Shown here: positions 18,141 through 25,635 of the stretch, piece by piece
How the letters are laid out: the number at the start of each line of letters is the position of its first letter
How positions within the stretch are numbered: the first letter of the stretch is position 1
NCBI GenBank assembly: GCA_964631835.1
Contig: CAZWAD010000008.1
Location: 66,003 to 130,002 of the forward strand
Source: Bog-950 sp964631835
GTDB taxonomy: Bacteria; Bacteroidota; Bacteroidia; Chitinophagales; LD1
DNA: 64,000 bases
Direction of reading: 5' to 3'
Notes under the pieces: model-generated
Seen by the model: the letters and a program-made list of their open reading frames with translations, nothing else
Told to the model about the DNA's origin: nothing
Databases searched by the model: none
Made by a program: the position numbers and the translations under genes

Positions 18141-19274
18141 TTATTCGAGTATTAAAGCGGCAAGTCTTTCCCCTGTTTCGCTGCCTATAGCTATCCCCAT
18201 TCCGCCCATTCTTACCCCAAGAAATACTCTTTCAGATTGTTCTTTAATAACAGGAAATTTATCGGGCCCGAATGCCATAATCCCCGTCCACCAGTAGTCT
18301 ATTTCAAATTCTGTATCAGGAAGTATAACGGAATGAAGTTTTTCAGTTAAATCGTTTTTTATTTTTTCATTGAATCCAAACTCTGTTGTCTGTTCTTTTT
18401 CAAAGTCGAGATTTCTTCCCCCTCCAAAAAGTACTCTGCCGTTTATTTCACGGAAATAATAGTAGCCTTTGTCGAAATGAAAAATACCTCTAAACTTAAG
18501 ACCTTTGACTGGTTTGGTAATTAATACATGGCCGCGCCCCGGTTTAATATCCGGTTGAGGGAATAACTTTTTAGTGAAGGCATTGGTGGTAACAGCAACT
18601 TTAGAAGCAGAGAAATAAAATTGCCTCGTGGCTGAAGGTAAACTCACATAAACTTTTACCTCTTTATTCACGTCTTCAATTTTTTCAACTTCACATCCTG
18701 TTTTTATTTCAATGCCCTTGCTTATAGATAAATCAACAAGGGTTCGAATCATTTTACCGGTATGTAATTCTCCTTCAAAATTGTTTTGGACAATCTGTTT
18801 TACCCGGGCGGAGTTAAACCCGAACTCTTTAATCTTTTTATTATTTAAAAAAAATGCATCACCAATCAGAATCGGTTTCAGCAGAGTATTTATTCGCTCT
18901 AAATGCTTTAATTGTCTTTCTTCTTCTGCTCCAATCAGCTCATAACTACCGTTTTCTGCATACTCAATGTTTCTGTCTCCTAATCTTTTCCGCAGTTTTC
19001 TTAATCCTTTTAAGCGCATTTCGACCAATTGAATAACCTCATCTTCGCTCATCGTTGAAAGGTCATCGAGTATTTCGGTAAGGCTGCCGATGCAGGCGAA
19101 GCCTGCATTTTTAGTACTTGCACCGGTGGGTAAAATGCCTCGCTCCAGAACTAGAATTTTTTTCGCTGAATCTCTTTCTTTTATCGAAAGAGCAGTTGAT
19201 AGGCCTACAATACCGCTGCCGATAATTATTATGTCATAATGAAGAAGCGATTGTTTTTCCCAATAACTAATCAT
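18141..19274 (-). CDS. FAD-dependent oxidoreductase, DAO family
   Basis: A 377-residue flavoprotein with the N-terminal Rossmann motif IIIIGSGIVGLSTALS (residues about 16-31) and the family block RGILPTGASTKNAGFACIG. A C-terminal FAD-contact block, RMGGMGIAIGSETGERLAALIL, closes the fold. This layout fits glycine oxidase/D-amino-acid dehydrogenase-like enzymes that oxidise secondary or primary amines. The substrate cannot be told from sequence. It stands alone on the minus strand. No signal peptide is visible, so it is cytoplasmic or peripheral. Confidence 0.85.
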   Translation of the reverse strand: MISYWEKQSLLHYDIIIIGSGIVGLSTALSIKERDSAKKILVLERGILPTGASTKNAGFACIGSLTEILDDLSTMSEDEVIQLVEMRLKGLRKLRKRLGDRNIEYAENGSYELIGAEEERQLKHLERINTLLKPILIGDAFFLNNKKIKEFGFNSARVKQIVQNNFEGELHTGKMIRTLVDLSISKGIEIKTGCEVEKIEDVNKEVKVYVSLPSATRQFYFSASKVAVTTNAFTKKLFPQPDIKPGRGHVLITKPVKGLKFRGIFHFDKGYYYFREINGRVLFGGGRNLDFEKEQTTEFGFNEKIKNDLTEKLHSVILPDTEFEIDYWWTGIMAFGPDKFPVIKEQSERVFLGVRMGGMGIAIGSETGERLAALILE

Positions 19275-19403
19275 CAGCCAAAGATAACTTTACCCCACTG
19301 ATAATATCTCTAATGGGGATCGGGATTGAGGTAAAATGATTAGTAAATTTCCGGTAAGTTTACGAAGGAATGAGAAGAAGACGGAAAAAGCAGAAACCGG
19401 TAC

Positions 19404-19441
19404 AAAAAAAATGTCCCGACATTGGGTCGGGACATTTTTTT
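19404..19441 (-). terminator. bidirectional hairpin terminator after SWIB gene
   Basis: The stem ATGTCCCGAC/GTCGGGACAT (19411-19420 and 19426-19435) is flanked by A and T runs on both sides, so it works on either strand. It lies just downstream of the SWIB-domain gene on the minus strand. Confidence 0.85.
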
Positions 19442-19457
19442 AAAAGCAACCGATGGA

Positions 19458-19772
19458 TTAAGACAGGTTCTTGTTGATGTGTTTTGCCATCTCAAACATC
19501 GAAACCTGGCTCTTGCCGCCAAATACAGCCTTCAGATTGCTGTCAGCGTTGATGTTGCGTCTTTCTTTCGCATCCTGAAGTTTGTTCTTCTTGATGTAGT
19601 TCCAAATTTTCTTGGTCACTTCGGTACGGGGAAGTGGGCTGCTGCCTACTACTGCTGCGAGTGCAGCACTGGGCTTCATGGGCTTCATGAATGCCGCATT
19701 TGGTTTACGTTTTGCCTTCGGTTTTGCTGCTTTTTTAGCAGGCTTTTTTGCTTTCGCTTTTTTGGTTGCCAT
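19458..19772 (-). CDS. SWIB/MDM2-domain protein with histone H1-like basic tail
   Basis: A 104-residue protein. Residues 1-28 form a Lys/Ala/Pro-rich tail (KKAKAKKPAKKAAKPKAKR) resembling histone H1 or Hc1 tails. Residues about 30-104 form a SWIB domain (SAALAAVVGSSPLPRTEVTKKIWNYIKKNKLQD...MFEMAKHINKNL). In bacteria such proteins are presumed to bind DNA and influence nucleoid packing; eukaryotic SWIB domains occur in chromatin remodelers. It is monocistronic and followed by a strong bidirectional terminator. No neighbour suggests a specific role. Confidence 0.9.
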   Translation of the reverse strand: MATKKAKAKKPAKKAAKPKAKRKPNAAFMKPMKPSAALAAVVGSSPLPRTEVTKKIWNYIKKNKLQDAKERRNINADSNLKAVFGGKSQVSMFEMAKHINKNLS

Positions 19773-19954
19773 AATAAATTGGTTTTAGTGAGCGAAAAGT
19801 AGTATTCCTCCTATGAGGACACAACTTTTTACCTGATAATGTTATGCACACCCTGTGGAGTTCCCATAGGTAAAATACCAATGAAGGGTTTACTTTTTTG
19901 CGGTTTCTTCCTCTGAAAACCGGTCCAGTGGCTTCAAATTAAAAAAATATACCA

Positions 19955-21670
19955 TTAAATTTCCCAGGCAAGTAACCTCTTAACTTCCGCTACTGACAAG
20001 GGTTTCACCGGTTCAGTGCCTTTTGGAAGATAGCTGTCTTTCAGGAATTTCAGTGCCGGTAAAATCCACTGTTTGCTCTCATCATTCATGGCGTCAACCA
20101 GAAGCGACACCTGGTAGAGTGTGGTTAACTTTTCAAAGAAAATCTTTGCTGAAGCCTCCATTTCATCCTGTTCCAAGCTCCGGAGGCTCTCCGAAAAGCG
20201 GATAAGTACATTTAATTCATCCTTCAAAAAACTTCCGTACTCTTTATTTTTTGCAGTGCTGTTTAAAATTTCTTCACACATTACCGCAAAGCCATTTGAT
20301 TTTTGAAGTGCACGCAACATATCGAGAATAATTACATTACCCGAGCCTTCCCAAATAGGGAGTACCATCGAATCGCGCATCAGCTTCGGCATTACCATAT
20401 CTTCAATATAACCGAGCCCGCCCATCAGCTCCATGCTTTCACGTACCATGTAAACTCCGGTTTCTGCCGACCATTTTTTTGCCATAGGGTTTATCAGCCG
20501 GAAGAGTTGTGCCTCGCGTTCATCACCATTATCGGCTAAATCAAGCGATTTGATAGCGCGCCACACCAAATAAAAATTAGCCACATTCAATGAGCCGAGT
20601 TCAGTCAGCTTGGTGCGGATGAGCGCATGTTTCAGCGCATTTTTGCCAAAGGAATTCCGGTGTAATAAAAACTGATAGGCTTCAATAAGTGCCCTTCGCG
20701 AACCTGACAGCGCACCCACCGAATTATACAGTCGCGATAGATTTATCATTTCAATCATCACTTTAAAACCTTCATATTCGTTGCCCACCAAAGTGCCGTG
20801 AGTGTTGGTAAGGAGGCATTCCGCACTTGCCATGGAGCGCACCCCGAGTTTATCTTTCAAGCGGATGATATCAATAGGATTTTTTTCACCGGTGGCGGTT
20901 CGCTTTTCAATCATGAAGATGGAAAGCCCCTTCGTGCCTTTAATAGATTCATCGGTGCGCGCCAGCGCAAAAATCAGCTCGGCATTGGCATTGCTGCAGA
21001 ACCATTTTTCACCATTCAGCAAAAATGTTTTGCCTTCATAATGTGATGCTGTAGTAATGTTGGCACCTACATCCGAGCCGCCCGTTTTTTCGGTAAGATA
21101 CATAGCGCCCGTATAAAGTTCATCGGCATTACTCGTATATATATGGGGCAGCAACCGGGCTTTATCTTCTTCATCGCAAAACAAATCTATAAGCCTCGCC
21201 ACTCCATCGGTCATGCACAGCGGGCAAAACAAGCCGCATTCGCTCATGGCAAAAAGATAACTGGCTGCAAAACCCAGCCGGTGCTTTTCGGTTTTAAACT
21301 TTCCGGCATTGGAGGGTTCCCATTTAATGCTGAACATACCGCTCTTCACCGCAATTTCGGTAAGCGTTTTATAAGCCGGGTGAAAGCGTATGTCATTTAC
21401 TGTTTCGCCCAGAGGATTCCGTTTTACCAGTACCGGTCCGTTTTTATCAGCCAGCAGCGAAAGCTCGTTCATCCTTCCTGCCGCTTCCTTGCCGGTGTAC
21501 TCCAGGTTCGGAGTTACGGCTTTTAAACCTTTTGCCGAAATATCTGAAGCAAGGTAATGGCGGAAAATACGGTCGCTGTGGTAAAAATTAGTGCTCGGCT
21601 TGAAATTTTCATCCAGCACCCGGTTCTTCTCTTTCGGGTAGCGCGATACAGAGGTTGTTTCGGTTTCCAT
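19955..21670 (-). CDS. acyl-CoA dehydrogenase family protein
   Basis: A 571-residue flavoenzyme, longer than the classical 380-residue ACADs because of an N-terminal helical extension and a C-terminal domain. Recognisable blocks are YLTEKTGGSDVGANITTA, GEKWFCSNANAE, the C-terminal substrate/FAD-binding helices with ALIEAYQFLLHRNSFGK, and ELMGGLGYIEDMVMPKLMRDSMVLPIWEGSGNVIILDML. The last resembles the AidB/ACAD10-11 branch. Likely role: FAD-dependent alpha-beta dehydrogenation of an acyl-CoA. No beta-oxidation partners are adjacent, so the substrate is unknown. Confidence 0.9.
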   Translation of the reverse strand: METETTSVSRYPKEKNRVLDENFKPSTNFYHSDRIFRHYLASDISAKGLKAVTPNLEYTGKEAAGRMNELSLLADKNGPVLVKRNPLGETVNDIRFHPAYKTLTEIAVKSGMFSIKWEPSNAGKFKTEKHRLGFAASYLFAMSECGLFCPLCMTDGVARLIDLFCDEEDKARLLPHIYTSNADELYTGAMYLTEKTGGSDVGANITTASHYEGKTFLLNGEKWFCSNANAELIFALARTDESIKGTKGLSIFMIEKRTATGEKNPIDIIRLKDKLGVRSMASAECLLTNTHGTLVGNEYEGFKVMIEMINLSRLYNSVGALSGSRRALIEAYQFLLHRNSFGKNALKHALIRTKLTELGSLNVANFYLVWRAIKSLDLADNGDEREAQLFRLINPMAKKWSAETGVYMVRESMELMGGLGYIEDMVMPKLMRDSMVLPIWEGSGNVIILDMLRALQKSNGFAVMCEEILNSTAKNKEYGSFLKDELNVLIRFSESLRSLEQDEMEASAKIFFEKLTTLYQVSLLVDAMNDESKQWILPALKFLKDSYLPKGTEPVKPLSVAEVKRLLAWEI

Positions 21671-21690
21671 AATTGGTAATAAAATTATTA

Positions 21691-21852
21691 TCAGGCTAAG
21701 ATAAGTTTTTCGCTGTGTACAAAAGGTATGTTTTTCTGAACCTGTTTATTGAACGAAACACTTAAAGGCTGGTTTAGCATGCCGGTTTTATTTAATTCTC
21801 CGTTGCAAATGCTGTACAACGCACCCAGCCCCTCTGCATAACTAAGAGGCAT
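21691..21852 (-). CDS. possible small protein (53 aa) upstream of acyl-CoA dehydrogenase
   Basis: A 53-codon ORF starting at ATG 21852 and ending TGA 21691-21693, 20 bp before the acyl-CoA dehydrogenase start on the same strand. The translation (MPLSYAEGLGALYSICNGEL...VHSEKLILA) has protein-like composition. The frame stays open a further 19 codons upstream of the ATG. It could be a leader gene, a relic of a larger gene, or chance. The promoter of the divergent gene at 21926 lies just beyond its start. Confidence 0.3.
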   Translation of the reverse strand: MPLSYAEGLGALYSICNGELNKTGMLNQPLSVSFNKQVQKNIPFVHSEKLILA

Positions 21853-21882
21853 ACTATTACATATACCGGGAGAAACGGGCTT

Positions 21883-21890
21883 TACTTTTG
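21883..21890 (+). promoter_or_regulatory. -7 promoter element for the membrane protein gene
   Basis: TACTTTTG fits TAnnTTTG and lies 36 bp before the ATG at 21926, giving a leader of roughly 30 nt. Confidence 0.5.
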
Positions 21891-21925
21891 AGTAAAATAT
21901 TTTTTCACCTTAAAACCAAATTATC

Positions 21926-22333
21926 ATGAAAACGAAAGTATTAGTAGGCGCAATTTCGGGCAGTGTAATATCTTTTCTGCTCGGCTGGGTTATTTTCGGA
22001 ATGGTTATGATGAATGTTTACAAAAACGGCATGACCCACTACGAGGGGTTGATGATTGACCCGCCAAACCTTATAGGCATATTCCTGGGCGGACTGGCAT
22101 GGAGCACTCTGCTGGCTGTGCTGTTCGACAAACTTGAGGTGGGCAACCTTACCCGCGGTGCTATCTGGGGCGGAATAATCTTTTTCCTGGTTATGCTGGG
22201 CATGGATATATTCTTTTACGCTTCCATGAACCTGTACCAACCCATGACTTTGGCGGCAGATGTTATTGCCAATACCGTTCACGGCACTCTTGTCGGGGCT
22301 TCGGTGGGCTTTATCATGGGAAAGATGTCGTAA
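21926..22333 (+). CDS. four-helix integral membrane protein of unknown function
   Basis: A 135-residue protein with four hydrophobic segments (about residues 5-30, 48-65, 75-97 and 108-132), each containing small Gly/Ala motifs such as GAISGSVISFLLGWVIFG and GTLVGASVGFIMGKM. The first and last helices have a glycine-zipper look. It has no recognisable catalytic residues; DUF1761-like proteins have a similar layout. It has its own promoter and is followed directly by a degenerate tandem repeat region. Confidence 0.6.
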   Translation: MKTKVLVGAISGSVISFLLGWVIFGMVMMNVYKNGMTHYEGLMIDPPNLIGIFLGGLAWSTLLAVLFDKLEVGNLTRGAIWGGIIFFLVMLGMDIFFYASMNLYQPMTLAADVIANTVHGTLVGASVGFIMGKMS

Positions 22334-22365
22334 GTATTTATCAGGAATTGGGCAATCGGACTTCC

Positions 22366-22611
22366 GCATCGCCTTAAAAAGGCATACGGAGGCGGTGCGT
22401 TGTCTGGCAACGTAGTTTGCTGCCATCCGGTGGCGGTGCCGGTACTTCCAGCGCTTTCTTTTGCCACCAGGTGACGTTTCCATTTCTGGCAACGTTATCA
22501 AATGTCACCCGGAGGTGGTGCCTTTACTCGCACCGCCATTAAGTGCCCCCCGGAAGCGTTACCCAAGCTGGCAACGCTATTACGCGCCATTTGCTGTCGG
22601 TGCTTCTTCCT
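22366..22611. repeat. 41-bp degenerate tandem repeat, six units
   Basis: Six consecutive units of exactly 41 bp begin at 22366, 22407, 22448, 22489, 22530 and 22571. Conserved blocks are GCaaCG at the unit start and a GC-rich core near GCCACCCGGAGGCGGTGCC, with self-complementary potential. A seventh, decayed unit may follow. Because 41 is not a multiple of three, overlapping short ORFs in this region translate the same motif in changing frames, so it is probably non-coding. Confidence 0.75.
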
Positions 22612-22711
22612 CCAATGGCTTCGGGAAAATTTTAAAGTCGTCAAACGAGCGGGAAACGATGTAGGAATAAATTCAGAGCACTTTGCGAACCCGCAACAGG
22701 TTCTGCGGAGG

Positions 22712-23080
22712 CTACCATTTAAAGTTCTGAAGGTCTTCCGCCCGCGCAAAAACCTCACCGCCATACACCCATCCGTCTATCTTTCCGATAATGATAGCGC
22801 GCAGGTAAGGGAAGCACCGCTTATTTTTTCCAAGGCACCATTTAACTACCCTGCGTAATTCAGTGTGTATAACAGCTGTGCCGCCCCCTTTACTTTTCCA
22901 GGCTTTATGGACTTTTGCCCGGGGCGGACTGCTGGTTGTGTTAATAGCGTAGTACCCGTCAATTTTTACTGCATGTACGTATCCTTTTCTTACCCGGTTT
23001 AAAACGGCTCTGCGTTCTTTGCCGCAAAGCGCGGCATATTCTTCGAGCGAAACATAATTTTCCATAACATGTATTGCCAT
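22712..23080 (-). CDS. helix-turn-helix/excisionase-like DNA-binding protein
   Basis: A 122-residue basic protein. The N-terminal part (NYVSLEEYAALCGKERRAVLNRVRKGYVHAVKIDGYYAIN) resembles the MerR-like excisionase fold (HTH_17). The C-terminal part (GKNKRCFPYLRAIIIGKIDG...GEVFARAEDL) looks like a second, diverged copy. A Pro/Lys/Gly-rich linker joins them. It overlaps the far end of the repeat region only by proximity. No integrase, relaxase or phage gene accompanies it. ATG 23080 or ATG 23065 may be the start. Its function is unknown; DNA binding is inference. Confidence 0.55.
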   Translation of the reverse strand: MAIHVMENYVSLEEYAALCGKERRAVLNRVRKGYVHAVKIDGYYAINTTSSPPRAKVHKAWKSKGGGTAVIHTELRRVVKWCLGKNKRCFPYLRAIIIGKIDGWVYGGEVFARAEDLQNFKW

Positions 23081-23263
23081 AAAAGAAGTGATTTACAAGA
23101 TATAACAGCAAACAGCTAATCATATTATATGATCATAAGAATTTTTTAAGAGGAATTGTATCATGGCAATTCTAGGTCAACAAAAAAAGAATTGTAATTA
23201 AAACGAAAATATTCTGCCTGATGTGAATTAAATTGATATACTTTGTAACTAATAAGCTACGTG

Positions 23264-23614
23264 ATGAAAGCAGAAGTGAAGGAGGCATTGCTTGTTATAT
23301 ATTTAGATGAGAATATGCTCGGATATTCGGACGTTGACCAAACCATGGAATGGCTGAAAGGATATTTCAGAACCGGTATAAAAGAAGTGGTCATTAACAT
23401 GGGAGGCGTTAAGTTTTTGAACAGTGCGGGGTTGAGCAAACTGATACAATGGGTAAAAAAATATAAGATTGCAGGAGGCAAAATGGCTTTCTGCAGCGTT
23501 TCGGAGCATACTAAAAAACTTCTGCAACTGACTAAGCTCGAAGATATATTTACCATTCTGCCTGATGAAGATTCGGCAATAGCGCACCTGAAAAATTTAA
23601 GGAGTAAGGGATAA
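23264..23614 (+). CDS. STAS-domain anti-sigma-factor antagonist-like protein
   Basis: A 116-residue single STAS domain. The motif VKFLNSAGLSKLIQWVKKY contains the Ser in NSAGL where SpoIIAA-type proteins are phosphorylated. I prefer ATG 23264 over the overlapping GTG 23261. No anti-sigma kinase (RsbW-like) or phosphatase is adjacent, so the partner is elsewhere. It is followed by a bidirectional terminator shared with the convergent T9SS gene. Confidence 0.85.
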   Translation: MKAEVKEALLVIYLDENMLGYSDVDQTMEWLKGYFRTGIKEVVINMGGVKFLNSAGLSKLIQWVKKYKIAGGKMAFCSVSEHTKKLLQLTKLEDIFTILPDEDSAIAHLKNLRSKG

Positions 23615-23640
23615 AGGGAATTCCGTTTTTTTTCATAAAA

Positions 23641-23668
23641 AAAACCCACGTATATCGTGGGTTTTTTA
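23641..23668. terminator. bidirectional hairpin terminator
   Basis: The stem AAAACCCACG/CGTGGGTTTT (23641-23650 and 23656-23665) has A and T runs on each side. It lies between the convergent STAS and T9SS genes. Confidence 0.85.
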
Positions 23669-23697
23669 TTCCGTTGTGGAGAGTTTGAACAGTTATT

Positions 23698-25521
23698 TCA
23701 TTTGTTCACCGCCATTCTCACCACTTTATTTTCTGATTTGTTTCGCACAGTTACAAAGTAAATTCCGTTGGCAAAGTGAGAAGTGTTGATTGAAATGGTA
23801 TTTGATACGCCAGCTAACTCCTTATTTAAAACCACGATTTCCTTTCCCGTTATATCTGTTACGGTAATTGTTGCTTCGGTAATTTCTGCTACGGAAATTT
23901 GAAGATTGGCCAATCCTTTGTTCGGATTCGGAGTTAAGCTGATTCCGCGAAGTGTTGAAATTGAGTTGATTCCTGTAGGTGTAACTGTTACGCTTTGTGT
24001 TTTAGTACAGCCTCTTGCAGTAGTAACAGTTACTGTATAAGTTCCAGCGGCAGAAACTGTAACAGATGGAGAATTTCCACCGGTTGACCAGTTGTAAATT
24101 GCTCCCGCAATATTATCGGCTGTAAGAGTTAAAGAAGGAAGCGAACCGGATTGTGAAATATTCACAGCAGGAGAGTAGTTAACAGGTCCTGCGGTATAAT
24201 CTTCGTCCTGAGGAGTAAACTCAGCCCAACATGTAGCCCAGTTATTGTTATGGTCAAAAGCTCCGCGGTAATTGGTGCTGGTTAGTCCCGCAAGTTTCTG
24301 ATTGCTGAAAGATGCTCCGCTTAAAGCGGGTGAACCGGTTTGAGGAGTAAAGTTGAACAGGTCAGGATTTCCATAAGGATAAACCAACTGAACGGTATCG
24401 TTTGCATTGCCGCTGAAGATAGTATTAGTAGGCTGGTTTAATAAATACAGGCTGTCAAACACAGCTTCGTAATATTGCTCCTTGCATCCGGCAATAATGT
24501 TGTTTTTGAATTCTAGAGTATCGGCAGCGGCTTTTGTTTGAGCGGCTGTGCCTTCAATTCTCAAGCCGCGCTTGTAACCGATAAATACAGAGTTGAATAC
24601 ATTCAAACCTGTATTTCTTCTCAAACGAAGTGCCCATCCGTACTTGGGGTCAATAGAGGAGGCAGTTGTTTGGGCAGGTCCTACTACTGTAATGTTACTG
24701 AAAACTCCTCTTGTATAAGGAAAGTTGTAAGTGCCGTTGGCATCATTATCCGACTCGAAGGCGTTTGAAATATCGCCCTGATCGGCAATGGTATCAGCCC
24801 GAATTACAAGCCCGAACTGAACCTGACCACTGAAACCATTATCGGTATCGAAATCGTCATCGCGGCTGCCAAAGGAAATAAGATGAGTAGCATTTACAGT
24901 GCCCCCGAACCATTCGAATCCGTCATCCTGACCGTAGGTAACCATAACATGGTCAATTTTTGTTTTGTTTCCAACACCGCCCATAGTCAAACTGTTAAGT
25001 TCACTGTTGCTGCCACATACATAACCGGCATATTCAATGCGCACATAACTCAAAACTCCCGAGCTGTCATCCGCAAAGCTTCCGCCAAAATCATAATCAG
25101 TCGTTGTGCCGCATTCAATTCTTCCCTGAATAGGATTTCCCCCACCGTCTTTAAAGTTTACAGGTGCAAGCCCGCAGATAGCAAGCCCTGCCCAATCGCC
25201 TCTGCTGCGCAAACCGGCAGGCTGATTAGATGTGAAAACAATCGGTTGCTCCGGTGTTCCCTGTGCTATAATTTTTGCACCGGTGGCAACAACTAAGCGG
25301 CTCAATGTTGCTTTGTCACCCCGAACAATAGTTCCCGACTCGATGGTAAGTGTGGCACCGTTCTTTACAATAATATCTCCGTAAAGGATATAGTTGTTGG
25401 TATTTACCCAGATAGTATGAGTAGTAATGTCGCTGGACACGGTAATGTTTGATGCGTTAACATTCATTGCAGCCAGAAGCACAGTAAGTGCAAGTAGCTT
25501 TTGTAGAAAATTTTGTTTCAT
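23698..25521 (-). CDS. T9SS-secreted protein of the phosphate cluster
   Basis: A 607-residue exported protein. The signal peptide (residues about 1-23, MNVNA) is followed by repeated strand motifs (VKNGATLTIESGTIVRGDKATLSRLVVATGAKIIAQG) that suggest a right-handed beta-helix. A DDDFDTDNGFSG-type acidic loop follows, then a PKD/Ig-like module (YNWSTGGNSPSVTVSAAGTYTVTV). The C-terminal T9SS sorting domain (about 530-607) contains LTPNPNKGLANLQIS and ITGKEIV. It should be secreted and surface-attached through the Por system. It lies downstream of a TonB receptor on the same strand, which suggests joint function in nutrient capture. Substrate binding to phosphate compounds is inference from context. 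Confidence 0.8.
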   Translation of the reverse strand: MKQNFLQKLLALTVLLAAMNVNASNITVSSDITTHTIWVNTNNYILYGDIIVKNGATLTIESGTIVRGDKATLSRLVVATGAKIIAQGTPEQPIVFTSNQPAGLRSRGDWAGLAICGLAPVNFKDGGGNPIQGRIECGTTTDYDFGGSFADDSSGVLSYVRIEYAGYVCGSNSELNSLTMGGVGNKTKIDHVMVTYGQDDGFEWFGGTVNATHLISFGSRDDDFDTDNGFSGQVQFGLVIRADTIADQGDISNAFESDNDANGTYNFPYTRGVFSNITVVGPAQTTASSIDPKYGWALRLRRNTGLNVFNSVFIGYKRGLRIEGTAAQTKAAADTLEFKNNIIAGCKEQYYEAVFDSLYLLNQPTNTIFSGNANDTVQLVYPYGNPDLFNFTPQTGSPALSGASFSNQKLAGLTSTNYRGAFDHNNNWATCWAEFTPQDEDYTAGPVNYSPAVNISQSGSLPSLTLTADNIAGAIYNWSTGGNSPSVTVSAAGTYTVTVTTARGCTKTQSVTVTPTGINSISTLRGISLTPNPNKGLANLQISVAEITEATITVTDITGKEIVVLNKELAGVSNTISINTSHFANGIYFVTVRNKSENKVVRMAVNK

Positions 25522-25635
25522 GTGTTTTGTTTTTTTTGTTGGTGCAAAAGTGAGGGTATCATTTAACCGGTGAGTTGTGTTAAGGTTAAATAATTGTGGT
25601 GTGATGCTGTTTAACGGATTCTTCAGAACCCCTCT

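Noticed and set aside
22461..22858. Short overlapping proteins in the 41-bp repeat region
   Set aside because: They translate the same repeat in different frames and cover opposite strands; no consistent coding signal.
25545..25583. Pho box for the T9SS gene
   Set aside because: TTAACA is present at 25578-25583 (minus strand), but the 11-bp partner and the 13-bp spacing to a TTTG element are missing; it may be carried on the TonB transcript instead.
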